Part shown: in pieces, positions 19,431-27,648 of the stretch
How positions within the stretch are numbered: position 1 is the stretch's first letter
How the letters are laid out: the number at the start of each line of letters is the position of its first letter
Assembly: GCF_017829975.1 (NCBI RefSeq)
Contig: NZ_JAEEGA010000020.1
Location: forward strand, 1 to 64,000
DNA length: 64,000 nt
Direction of reading: 5' to 3'
Source of the DNA: Vagococcus allomyrinae
GTDB lineage: Bacteria > Bacillota > Bacilli > Lactobacillales > Vagococcaceae
The notes under the pieces: model-generated
The model's database searches: none
What the model was told of the DNA's origin: nothing
Seen by the model: only the letters and a program-made list of their open reading frames with translations
Position numbers and translations under genes: made by a program

Positions 19431-20603
19431 TCAGCCTAAGCTGATAAAGGGTTTGCGATAATAATCTTGTGGAGCACTGTCTGCCAATAATTGATAAACC
19501 TGGCCTGCTCGAATATCAAGACTCAGCATCCCCTCATTTGCCTTACTTACCTTTGTAATCAACGGTAAGCTCACTTTTTTACGCTGTTGTCCTAAAAACT
19601 GACGTCCCAGATCATTAAATCCCAAAACCCGTAAGTAACTGTTTGACCGCACCCCATCAATCTCAGCTTGACTAACGTGAATTAGCAAGTAGGTACATAG
19701 ACGCTGAATACGCGTCCAAGTAAACCGTTTAGATTTTACCAAAGAAACAAATTCTTCAAAAGAAGTGGCCTTTACTGCCATCTCTTTTAAACGGTATTCA
19801 ATCCCTTCTACTACCTGATAGCACTGACTTAGTTGAGCAACCGTGCTCACTGTTAATTGATACTTTAATAATGGCCAAGCTAACTCCCAAGATCTTAAAG
19901 GAACAGAGGTTAATAACTTATAAGTTGTTTCAGGCATGACCGGTTCAAGCTGTTGGTGATCCGCTGATAAAATGGCTTTGCGGATCGCTGTTCCACTGGC
20001 AAATTCTTGAGACGCTATGTCTACTTGATGGTGACGAGTCACTTGCCGCTTAATTGGAAAAAGTGTCATCGGCCGCTGAAAGCCTTGATTGGCTTTCGCA
20101 TAACTCATCCCTAAGATGTGGTTAGGTGAGTCAAAATCTAAGCGCCACTCAGGTAATAACTGCCGATAGACTTCTGTCATCTGTTGAGGGTAGCTCATCC
20201 CATTATTGCGGATCGCCTGAAAGGCTTGTTCTAACTCTTGTTGGTGACGCTGATTAAAATCGGCAAAAAACTGATAATCGACGGCATCTTCTGAATCAGT
20301 GCCAAAACAAAGACTATCTACTTCCAACGCCTGCAATAATTTAACACCACCAAAGCCAAAATAATCCGCAGATTGAACCGCATAAGCAAACGGCAGCTCG
20401 ATCACGATATCCGCACCGTGAGCTAAAGCGACCTCCGCTCGTTGCCACTTATCAATAATAGCTGGTTCCCCTCGCTGCAAAAAATTCCCACTCATAATCG
20501 CAACGATTACTTCTGCTCCACTGACTTCCCGAGCCTTTTTTAAATGGTAGGCGTGACCATTATGGAAAGGATTATATTCCGTTATGACACCACAACTTTT
20601 CAT
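19431..20603 (-). CDS. tmcAL: tRNA(Met) cytidine acetate ligase TmcAL
   Basis: TmcAL (formerly YlbM) makes N4-acetylcytidine at the wobble base of elongator tRNA-Met using acetate and ATP. The nucleotidyltransferase motif GVITEYNPFHNGH is at 4-16, with MSGNFLQRGEPA at about 34-45 and HILGMSYAKA further on. It has 390 residues. The start was set at ATG 20603, 7 bases after GGAG, not the ATG at 20627. An intrinsic-terminator-like hairpin lies only about 30 bases upstream of the start, which is unusual (see findings). Confidence 0.93.
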   Translation of the reverse strand: MKSCGVITEYNPFHNGHAYHLKKAREVSGAEVIVAIMSGNFLQRGEPAIIDKWQRAEVALAHGADIVIELPFAYAVQSADYFGFGGVKLLQALEVDSLCFGTDSEDAVDYQFFADFNQRHQQELEQAFQAIRNNGMSYPQQMTEVYRQLLPEWRLDFDSPNHILGMSYAKANQGFQRPMTLFPIKRQVTRHHQVDIASQEFASGTAIRKAILSADHQQLEPVMPETTYKLLTSVPLRSWELAWPLLKYQLTVSTVAQLSQCYQVVEGIEYRLKEMAVKATSFEEFVSLVKSKRFTWTRIQRLCTYLLIHVSQAEIDGVRSNSYLRVLGFNDLGRQFLGQQRKKVSLPLITKVSKANEGMLSLDIRAGQVYQLLADSAPQDYYRKPFISLG

Positions 20604-20631
20604 TGGTTTACTCCGTTTCTCATTCATCGTT

Positions 20632-20655
20632 AAAAAAGCTGAACGAGGGTTCAGC
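20632..20655 (-). terminator. Intrinsic terminator or attenuator before tmcAL
   Basis: GCTGAAC (20638-20644) pairs with GTTCAGC (20649-20655). On the minus strand six T follow. It may simply end trxB transcription, or act as an attenuator for tmcAL. Confidence 0.65.
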
Positions 20656-20660
20656 CCTAA

Positions 20661-20990
20661 AAGAAAATAGCAAAATAGTTAAGTGACGCTACTACGCTTC
20701 GACCTTCAACTCTTAGTGCTTTACTTCATTGTCCCTTGTCTCTACGCATTAAAATGCTAGAACAACGGCAGCCGTTGTTCTTATTGCTTTAGCAATTAGA
20801 AACAAGGGACATAGAAGAGCACCTAGAGTTTGTTGAGAACGAAGTGTCCGCTATCGCTAAATGCTAAAGCATTAAGCATAGAGGCCTTTGTCACTAAACT
20901 AATTTTGTCTTTTTTCCGAAGGGCTGCCTCGCGAAGCTAGATCCAAACTACGATATAGAGAAAGTTGTATATTTTCCTATATCGTAAAAA
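20661..20990. repeat. Dispersed repeat copy A, large imperfect palindrome
   Basis: The segment contains nested inverted repeats: AGTGAC (20682-20687) with GTCACT (20890-20895), CTTCG (20697-20701) with CGAAG (20840-20844), GTCCCTTGT (20731-20739) with ACAAGGGAC (20802-20810), and a central 11-bp hairpin AGAACAACGGC/GCCGTTGTTCT (20758-20780). It ends in ACGATATAG (20950-20958) / CTATATCGT (20977-20985). Blocks of it recur in copy B (43574-43770), in the same order on the other strand. Confidence 0.7.
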
Positions 20991-21041
20991 AGGAACAGAA
21001 AGATTGCTCTCCCTATTCCCTTTGCTATTAGTTTATCATAA

Positions 21042-21959
21042 TTAATCAGCCATTGCTTCAATATATTTGTAGGCTTCTTGTCCGGCAATACTTCCGTCAC
21101 CAACAGCGGTGGCAATTTGCCGCAAGACTGTCTCTCGGACATCACCGATAGCATAGATTCCAGGGATGCTTGTTTCCATCTTCTCATTGGTTGGAATCCA
21201 GCCCTCTTGATTGGTAATCCCTAACTTTTCAAAAGGTTTAGTTAACGGATCTAAACCAACATAAATGAAAACACCATCTGCTGAAAGTTCTGTCACATCA
21301 TCTGTTTTAACATTACGTAAAGCTAGCCCGGTCACTTTCATGTCGCTGCCGATAATTTCGTCAACTGTCGTATCCCAAATAAATTCAATTTTATCATTTT
21401 TAAAGGCACGATCTTGTAAAATTTTTTGAGCACGCAGTTCGTCACGACGGTGAATAATGGTGACTTTGTCTGCTACCTGAGTGAGGTAACTGCCTTCCTC
21501 AACTGCTGAATCCCCTCCGCCGATTACGACCAAATGCTTATTGCGGAAGAAAGGGCCATCACAGACAGCACAATAAGAAACACCGCGACCACTGAACTCG
21601 TCTTCGCCAGTCACACCTAATTTACGATGCTCAGATCCTACAGCGATAATCACTACTTTCGTATCGTAATTACCATCTTCTGTCAAAACCGTTTTATAGT
21701 TGCCATGATCTTCAATGCCCGTCACAAATCCATAAGCGTGTTCTGCGCCAAAGTTACTTGAATCCTCTAGCATTTTCATTCCCAAATCAGGGCCCGTTAC
21801 AAGCCCAACGCCTGGGTAATTTTCCACATCTGCTGTATTATTCAGCTGTCCACCTGGTAAACCACCTTCTAATACTAAAACTGATAAATCTGCTCTTGAA
21901 GCATAAAGTGCAGCAGTCATACCGCCAGGGCCTGCTCCAATGATAATTACGTCACGCAT
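21042..21959 (-). CDS. trxB: Thioredoxin reductase
   Basis: The FAD- and NADPH-dependent flavoenzyme that keeps thioredoxin reduced. The FAD motif GAGPGGMTAA lies at 8-17, the redox pair CAVC at Cys130-Cys133, the NADPH motif GGGDSA after it, and the C-terminal FAD motif GIYAIGDVRE near 278. Its 305 residues match the low-molecular-weight class. AGAGGA precedes ATG 21959. Confidence 0.97.
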   Translation of the reverse strand: MRDVIIIGAGPGGMTAALYASRADLSVLVLEGGLPGGQLNNTADVENYPGVGLVTGPDLGMKMLEDSSNFGAEHAYGFVTGIEDHGNYKTVLTEDGNYDTKVVIIAVGSEHRKLGVTGEDEFSGRGVSYCAVCDGPFFRNKHLVVIGGGDSAVEEGSYLTQVADKVTIIHRRDELRAQKILQDRAFKNDKIEFIWDTTVDEIIGSDMKVTGLALRNVKTDDVTELSADGVFIYVGLDPLTKPFEKLGITNQEGWIPTNEKMETSIPGIYAIGDVRETVLRQIATAVGDGSIAGQEAYKYIEAMAD

Positions 21960-22229
21960 ATATGTACATCCTCTTTCTTTTAAAATTCTATCCTTACTTT
22001 AACGTTATCTCCCGCTTTTGTCTACCCTTTTGCCTGTATTCTCTATGTCCTTTTTTTCGAAACAGCCCGTTGGTTTAATGTCAAAGTTTATTGGCATTAT
22101 GCCCAAAATTAGCCGCTTTAAACCATTAAAGACGATAGTATCTTGACATTATCTGACACTTCTTTAAAATAACCAGTGAACAATAAAATATTTATTTTCC
22201 TATTATACTAAAAAACGAAAGGAGATTTC

Positions 22230-23579
22230 ATGAAATTATTCAGAAAAATCTCGATATCTGACCGTGAATTATTCTTTTTAAGTTGGCCGATTTTTGTGGA
22301 ATTATTCCTCCGTGTGGCAATCGGAAATATCAATGTATTTATGATTTCCAATTATTCAGAACCGGCTGTCGCCGCCATTGGCGCCGCCAATCAACTATTG
22401 AATCTATCGGTTTTCGTTTACGGATTTATCACAGTAGGTACTCAAATAATCATCGCCCAATTAATTGGAGCCAGAAAAAAAGAGCAAATCCCCCAAATTA
22501 TGACGACCGCCTTGATCGGTTCAGTTATTCTTGGGCTGCTCATCAGTTTAGCCTTTATCCTTTTTCCAACCCAACTACTTCGCTTTATGAATTTAGAAGC
22601 CAACCTTGTTGAAATTGGCAAAGGGTACATTCGAATTTTCGGTGGCAGTTTATTTGTCTCTTCAGTTTCAGCAACGATTATCGCCATTTTGCGAAGTCAC
22701 GGGCTAACGAGACCTGCCTTGCTGATCCCAATGACCGCCAGCATCATTGCCGTCATCGGAAACTACATTGCCTTGTACGGCCCCTTTGGATTGCCAAGCT
22801 TTGGTGTAGAAGGCTTAGCAATGGCCAGTGTTGTCGGAAATTCAGTGGGACTAATCATTGCCGGCGCCTTGCTGACAAAGCACTTGAATTTCCATCCATT
22901 AAAGCTTAAGAGAAGTAATTTTTCGTTACCTGACCTTAAAAACATCTTAACTCTAGGGTTGCCGTCCTCTGGTGAATCACTGTCCTATCAAGCTGCCCAA
23001 GTCGTTGTTACAATGATTGTCGCCTCATTAGGCCAAAGCGTCTTAATCGCCAAGTCCTATGTAACGGCCATCACTCAATTTGTCTATCTAGTCGCCGCTT
23101 CACTGGCTCAAGGAAATCAGATTATGGTGGGAAGAAATGTCGGAGCAAAAGAATACGACCGCGCCTACACTCGAGGAATGCGAACCATTGTTATCGCCAC
23201 CATTAGCTCGCTACTTATTAGCACACTGACGCTGATTTTTATTGAACCAATCATGGGAATCTTTACCACCAATCAAGAAGTCATCGAAATCGCCCGGATT
23301 GTCTTTGTTGTCGATATTGTCTTAGAAGCAGCCCGCTCGATTAACATGGTCATGGTTAGTGGACTAAACGCCACTGGTGATGTCAAATATCCCCTAGTCT
23401 GCAGTTTAATTGTTTTGTGGGTCATCAGCTTGCCATTTTCCTATGGACTCGCTATTTGGCTGAAAATGGGCCTTGTTGGGGTCTGGGTTGCTTATGCGAT
23501 CGATGAAGTACTACGCAGCGTACTGATGATTTATCGATGGCGCTCTGGTGTTTGGCGAAGTAAGTCTACGATTACCTAG
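22230..23579 (+). CDS. MATE-family efflux transporter
   Basis: A 449-residue, twelve-helix antiporter of the MATE family (NorM/DinF-like), which exports cationic drugs or metabolites using a Na+ or H+ gradient. Two homologous six-helix halves are visible; QLIGARKKEQI and MVGRNVGAKEYDRA are the paired loop motifs after helices 2 and 8. AAAGGAG precedes ATG 22230. It is convergent with the response-regulator gene and shares a terminator. The substrate cannot be told. Confidence 0.9.
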   Translation: MKLFRKISISDRELFFLSWPIFVELFLRVAIGNINVFMISNYSEPAVAAIGAANQLLNLSVFVYGFITVGTQIIIAQLIGARKKEQIPQIMTTALIGSVILGLLISLAFILFPTQLLRFMNLEANLVEIGKGYIRIFGGSLFVSSVSATIIAILRSHGLTRPALLIPMTASIIAVIGNYIALYGPFGLPSFGVEGLAMASVVGNSVGLIIAGALLTKHLNFHPLKLKRSNFSLPDLKNILTLGLPSSGESLSYQAAQVVVTMIVASLGQSVLIAKSYVTAITQFVYLVAASLAQGNQIMVGRNVGAKEYDRAYTRGMRTIVIATISSLLISTLTLIFIEPIMGIFTTNQEVIEIARIVFVVDIVLEAARSINMVMVSGLNATGDVKYPLVCSLIVLWVISLPFSYGLAIWLKMGLVGVWVAYAIDEVLRSVLMIYRWRSGVWRSKSTIT

Positions 23580-23614
23580 TCCTTCTCAAACACATGACGC
23601 TCATCAAAAGAAAC

Positions 23615-23655
23615 AGACGCTAGTTCCTTGTACCACCTACAAGAAACTAGCGTCT
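23615..23655. terminator. Bidirectional terminator between MATE and response-regulator genes
   Basis: AGACGCTAGTT (23615-23625) pairs with AACTAGCGTCT (23645-23655), with CTTGTA/TACAAG inside, giving about 17 bp with one mismatch. Confidence 0.8.
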
Positions 23656-24276
23656 TTAACTGTTTTTATAGTAGTAAATAGCTAATTGAGTACGGTCTCG
23701 CAATTGTAATTTATCCAACATCGTACTGATGTAGTTCCTGACAGTTCCCTCACTTAGAAACAGTTTCTCGGCAATTTCTTTATTGTTAAGCCCTTCAGCA
23801 ATTTCGGCCAAAATCGTTTGCTCTCGCTGACTTAAACAGTCGTCAATTCGATTATCAGCAGACTTAGCAGACAATAAGTTTGGCATTAAACTGACGATTT
23901 GCTCGCCAAAAACCGATTGTCCAACCTGAACTGCTTTGATGGCGGGGACAATGGACTCAAAGTTTTGCTTAAGAATATATCCTTTTGCGCCAATTTTCAA
24001 TGAATGAATCACGTAGTCATTGTCTAAAAAGGTGGTCAAAAATATAATCAATGCCTGAGGAAACTCTTGTAAAATAATTTCGGCAGCCTCCAACCCGGTC
24101 ATATCTCCCATCCGGATATCCATCAATAGGATGTCCGGTTGCGTTTGTCGATAAAGGTCAATCCCTTCTTGACCAGAATTCCCCGTGCCAACAACCTCTA
24201 TCTCAGCTTGAGCACCTAAAATCGTCTTGAGAGACAAGCTTACCAATTGGTCATCATCAATAATTAAAATGCGCAT
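23656..24276 (-). CDS. NarL/LuxR-type response regulator
   Basis: A 206-residue regulator with a receiver domain (phospho-acceptor Asp53 in LLMDIRMGD; acidic pocket IIDDDQ) and a C-terminal LuxR-type helix-turn-helix (LNNKEIAEKLFLSEGTVRNY). It starts one base after the kinase gene ends, so the two are translated together. It is divergent from an ABC transporter operon, its likely target, as in LnrJK-LnrLMN of B. subtilis. A 14-bp palindrome at 25408-25421 is a candidate operator. Confidence 0.93.
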   Translation of the reverse strand: MRILIIDDDQLVSLSLKTILGAQAEIEVVGTGNSGQEGIDLYRQTQPDILLMDIRMGDMTGLEAAEIILQEFPQALIIFLTTFLDNDYVIHSLKIGAKGYILKQNFESIVPAIKAVQVGQSVFGEQIVSLMPNLLSAKSADNRIDDCLSQREQTILAEIAEGLNNKEIAEKLFLSEGTVRNYISTMLDKLQLRDRTQLAIYYYKNS

Positions 24277-25383
24277 TTATTCTTCCTCTTTTCTTTTTGG
24301 CACGATGGCCAGAACCTGAAAACCATCAGCTTGTTGCTCAGTGGTTAACCGTCCTCCTTGTTTGCCAATGCGCTCTTTCATACTATTAAGCCCCATACCA
24401 GTTTCCAGTGGCGTTTTCGTATGGTTACGATTGCCATTATCTTTGACCAATATCCGATAAAAAGCCGGCTGTTCCACAACCTCCAAGATCACTTTCGTAC
24501 TGTTTGTATGCTTCATCACATTGGCCAGAGATTCTCTGATAATCATCAAAACATCCATTTTTAAACTGGCACTTAACGGCTGTTTGACCGCATAATGAAA
24601 CTCAATTGGGCATTCTTGAAACCGATCAACGATCTGCTCCAAGGATTGCTTTAAATTCAAAGAGTCATCGTGAAGATCGTGAACACTCTCCCTGATGTTC
24701 TCCATTCCTTCTTGGACCGTAGCATCTAGCAGTTTTAACGGTTCTATTAAGGTCTCATCTTGATTTAAGACCTTCAATGCCCCAATTTGGATCAGCGAAC
24801 TCGATAACAAATGCCCCACATTATCGTGGATGTCTCTGGCAATCCGGTTCCGTTCTTCTGAGATTCCCAAGGTTAAGTTGAGATTTTGCTCTTCAATCAA
24901 TTCAAAGTTCTGCTTCTCCAATAAAAATTGTTGCTCATTGCTCGACAATGACAACGCCTGATGATCATCTAGAAGCCTTAAATAGTTGCCTGTCTGGCTA
25001 TTTAAATAGACTGCCAGCAGCCCCAGAAACAGATAAAAGAGTAGCACCGAAAAATCATCCAAATAACTGATCACAATCAACACGAGCCCAATAAAGGGAA
25101 ACAGGATGTAAGTCGATAACTTTTCCCTTTCTAAAAGATCATACAAGAGTACAGGAAATAATAAGGCGTATTTAGAAAAGAAGACAGCCAAAATAATGGT
25201 TCCTACCAGCACACTGCCTTTGACTAAAAGGTTCGACTGATACACGATCAAGAGACTGCTAACAACCATCAACAAAATAAGGCCAATATCTTTAACCACA
25301 AACTCTTCTTGATAGAGATTTAAGGCACATCCAACTAACAACAACCCCTTATTTTTTAAGCCATACTTTACATCAGATAACAT
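24277..25383 (-). CDS. NarL-type sensor histidine kinase
   Basis: A 368-residue kinase with about five or six N-terminal membrane helices (to about residue 127), a short coiled linker, a HisKA_3 dimerisation domain with phospho-acceptor His186 in ARDIHDNVGH, and an HATPase domain (N box IIRESLANVMKH, G boxes VKDNGNR and GMGLNSMKERI). It has little extracellular sequence, so it probably senses membrane perturbation or works with the neighbouring ABC transporter. It is cotranscribed with the response regulator. Confidence 0.92.
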   Translation of the reverse strand: MLSDVKYGLKNKGLLLVGCALNLYQEEFVVKDIGLILLMVVSSLLIVYQSNLLVKGSVLVGTIILAVFFSKYALLFPVLLYDLLEREKLSTYILFPFIGLVLIVISYLDDFSVLLFYLFLGLLAVYLNSQTGNYLRLLDDHQALSLSSNEQQFLLEKQNFELIEEQNLNLTLGISEERNRIARDIHDNVGHLLSSSLIQIGALKVLNQDETLIEPLKLLDATVQEGMENIRESVHDLHDDSLNLKQSLEQIVDRFQECPIEFHYAVKQPLSASLKMDVLMIIRESLANVMKHTNSTKVILEVVEQPAFYRILVKDNGNRNHTKTPLETGMGLNSMKERIGKQGGRLTTEQQADGFQVLAIVPKRKEEE

Positions 25384-25407
25384 TTTCTATTCCTTCCTGA
25401 CCGAATT

Positions 25408-25421
25408 GTGACATTTGTCAC
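25408..25421. promoter_or_regulatory. Candidate response-regulator operator
   Basis: GTGACA-TT-TGTCAC is a perfect 6+2+6 palindrome in the divergent intergenic region between the two-component genes and the ABC operon. Its role as an operator is inferred from position. Confidence 0.45.
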
Positions 25422-25531
25422 TTTTTGATTAGTCGATAGTCACTGTTGTTTTCACGCCATTTCATTTATAGTAATAGTATACCTGATAGACAACAAAATC
25501 ACAGTTATTTTTTAAATAAAGGAGCTTACTT

Positions 25532-26479
25532 ATGACAACCAATCAAACCATTATCAACGTAACAGACTTAGTAAAAAAATACGACAGATTAACCGCTTTG
25601 GATCACTTTAATTTAACGGTAAAAAAAGGCGAAATTCTCGGCTTACTTGGACCTAATGGCAGTGGAAAATCAACTTCTATTAACTGTATCCTGTCACTGC
25701 TTACTTACGACCAAGGAGAGATTCAGCTTTTTGGCGAAAACATGGCCCCTGATAAAACTGAGCTAAAACGCAAAATCGGTATCGTCCCACAGGAGGTAGC
25801 CGTTTTCGAAGAACTGACAGTGTATGAAAACATCGACTATTTTTGTGGGCTTTACATTAGCGACAAAACCAAGCGGAAAGCGTGCGTTGCTGAGGCCATT
25901 CGGATCGTTCAACTGGAAGACTTCAAACAATTTTACCCTAAAAAACTAAGCGGCGGATTAAAACGACGCCTCAATATTGCCTGTGGGATTGCTCATGAAC
26001 CAGAACTAATTTTTTTCGATGAACCAACTGTGGCCGTTGACCCACAGAGTCGCAACAATATTTTGGAAAGCATCCAGGAATTAAATCGTAAAGGAGCAAC
26101 CATTGTCTACACTTCTCACTACATGGAAGAAATCGAACAAATTTGTACGGAGATTGTGATCATGGACAAAGGTGCTGTCTTAGCCACAGGAAATAAAGAC
26201 GAGCTGAAACGCATGATTCAAACCAGTGAAAAATTGCAAATTGATCTGCCCCTTTGTCCACCAGATCTGCTTGAGAACATAAAAGAATGGTCTGGCGTAC
26301 TCCACGTACAGTACGACGGCACAACTTTGCGATTGGATACGTTAAAAGAAGAAAAAGTCTTATTAAAACTTCTGCATCATCTTGAATCGATTGATTTACT
26401 TTTTGGTGATTTTTACAGCTTACAACCAACCTTAAATGACGTCTTTTTAGAAATAACTGGCAAACAATTGCGGGATTAA
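25532..26479 (+). CDS. ABC transporter ATP-binding protein (LnrL-like)
   Basis: The 315-residue ATPase of an ABC-2 type exporter. Walker A GPNGSGKS is at about 39-46, the signature LSGGLKRRLNIA follows, and Walker B FFDEPTVAVDP. The C-terminal 80 residues form the usual DrrA-type extension. Its setting, with a LuxR-type two-component system and two ABC-2 permeases, matches the linearmycin-resistance transporter LnrLMN of B. subtilis. AAGGAG precedes ATG 25532. It may export or resist membrane-active antibiotics. Confidence 0.9.
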   Translation: MTTNQTIINVTDLVKKYDRLTALDHFNLTVKKGEILGLLGPNGSGKSTSINCILSLLTYDQGEIQLFGENMAPDKTELKRKIGIVPQEVAVFEELTVYENIDYFCGLYISDKTKRKACVAEAIRIVQLEDFKQFYPKKLSGGLKRRLNIACGIAHEPELIFFDEPTVAVDPQSRNNILESIQELNRKGATIVYTSHYMEEIEQICTEIVIMDKGAVLATGNKDELKRMIQTSEKLQIDLPLCPPDLLENIKEWSGVLHVQYDGTTLRLDTLKEEKVLLKLLHHLESIDLLFGDFYSLQPTLNDVFLEITGKQLRD

Positions 26480-26505
26480 CCAACAAACCAGTTCGGAGGA
26501 AAATT

Positions 26506-27648
26506 ATGTTTAATCATTTGCTTAACTACCGTTTAAAACAATTAATAAAAAATAAAAGTATCATCTTTTGGAGTTTATTTTTTCCGATCATTTTAGCTTG
26601 TTTTTTCAAGATGGCCTTTAGCAATTTAGATGATCAATTTACGTTCAAAACCATCCCGGTAGCTATCGTTGAAACCACTGCTTCACCTGAAAATGAACGG
26701 TTTACTGACTCCCTTAAGACTGCTCAAAACAATGATCAGGCTATCTTTAAGGTGTCACATTTGAACAAAAAAAAGGCCGAAACAGCCCTAAAAGAAAATC
26801 AGATCAGTGGTTACTACTTACTAAGTAACGACGACCCGACGCTAGTTATAAATAACAATGGGTTTAATCAAACCTTTCTAAAAGATTTTTTACAACAGTT
26901 TACTTATATTTCCGCTGCCATGGCAGATGTCATCAAAGAAAAACCAGAAGCTTTTTCTGAGCGTCTAGTAGAAGAACTTCTTAACACTCACAGTTATACT
27001 GAAAAAACAAGCTACAGCGAAAATAACCCAAACTCAACTACTTTATACTTCTTCACTGTCATCGCGATGGCTTGTATGTTTGGCATGAATTGGGGAATTA
27101 AAAATAGCGCTGATATTCAAGCTAACCAAAGTCCGAAAGGCCTGAGAATGAGTATGAGCCCTGTAAAAAAATCACTCTTAATTTTCACAAATTTATTAGC
27201 TGCTTTTCTGATTTTCTTTAGTGAAATGCTGATTGTCCTTAGTTTTATTCGCTTTGTTTTAGGAATTGATTTTGGTAATCGCTGGTCACTGATCTTGTTA
27301 ACCTGTTTATTGTCTTGTCTCTTGAGTATTTCTTTAGGCTCGTTGGTCGGTAGCTCAATTAAAGGTAACTACAGTTTAAAATCAACGATTGTCACAACAG
27401 TCTCCGTCTTTGGCGGCTTCTTATCGGGAATGATGTTCCCAGATGTCAAATACTGGATTGATCAACATGCCCCGCTAATTGCCTGGCTTAACCCAACCAG
27501 TCTAGTGACCGATGCTCTGTATAAACTATTTTATTACACCGACCTAAACAGCTATTTTATGACCATTGGCATGATTGTTGTCATGACCGTGATCATTAAT
27601 ATCGCCAACTATCTAATTATGAGGAGACAAGCTTATGCCAATATTTAA
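26506..27648 (+). CDS. ABC-2 type permease (LnrM-like)
   Basis: A 380-residue permease with one N-terminal membrane helix (about 20-38), a large extracellular domain (about 40-175) and five more helices in the C-terminal half, the YhgE/ABC2_membrane_3 layout. It partners the ATPase 26 bases upstream. Its stop lies 14 bases inside the next gene, so the two permeases are translationally linked. AGGAGG precedes ATG 26506. Confidence 0.88.
   Translation: MFNHLLNYRLKQLIKNKSIIFWSLFFPIILACFFKMAFSNLDDQFTFKTIPVAIVETTASPENERFTDSLKTAQNNDQAIFKVSHLNKKKAETALKENQISGYYLLSNDDPTLVINNNGFNQTFLKDFLQQFTYISAAMADVIKEKPEAFSERLVEELLNTHSYTEKTSYSENNPNSTTLYFFTVIAMACMFGMNWGIKNSADIQANQSPKGLRMSMSPVKKSLLIFTNLLAAFLIFFSEMLIVLSFIRFVLGIDFGNRWSLILLTCLLSCLLSISLGSLVGSSIKGNYSLKSTIVTTVSVFGGFLSGMMFPDVKYWIDQHAPLIAWLNPTSLVTDALYKLFYYTDLNSYFMTIGMIVVMTVIINIANYLIMRRQAYANI

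Larger units (their letters stand above)
20604..21041. other. Intergenic region holding a palindromic dispersed repeat
   Basis: These 438 bases between trxB and tmcAL carry no gene. Nearly all of the stretch is accounted for by a repeat element (20661-20990) rich in inverted repeats, plus a terminator hairpin at 20632-20655. Confidence 0.6.
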
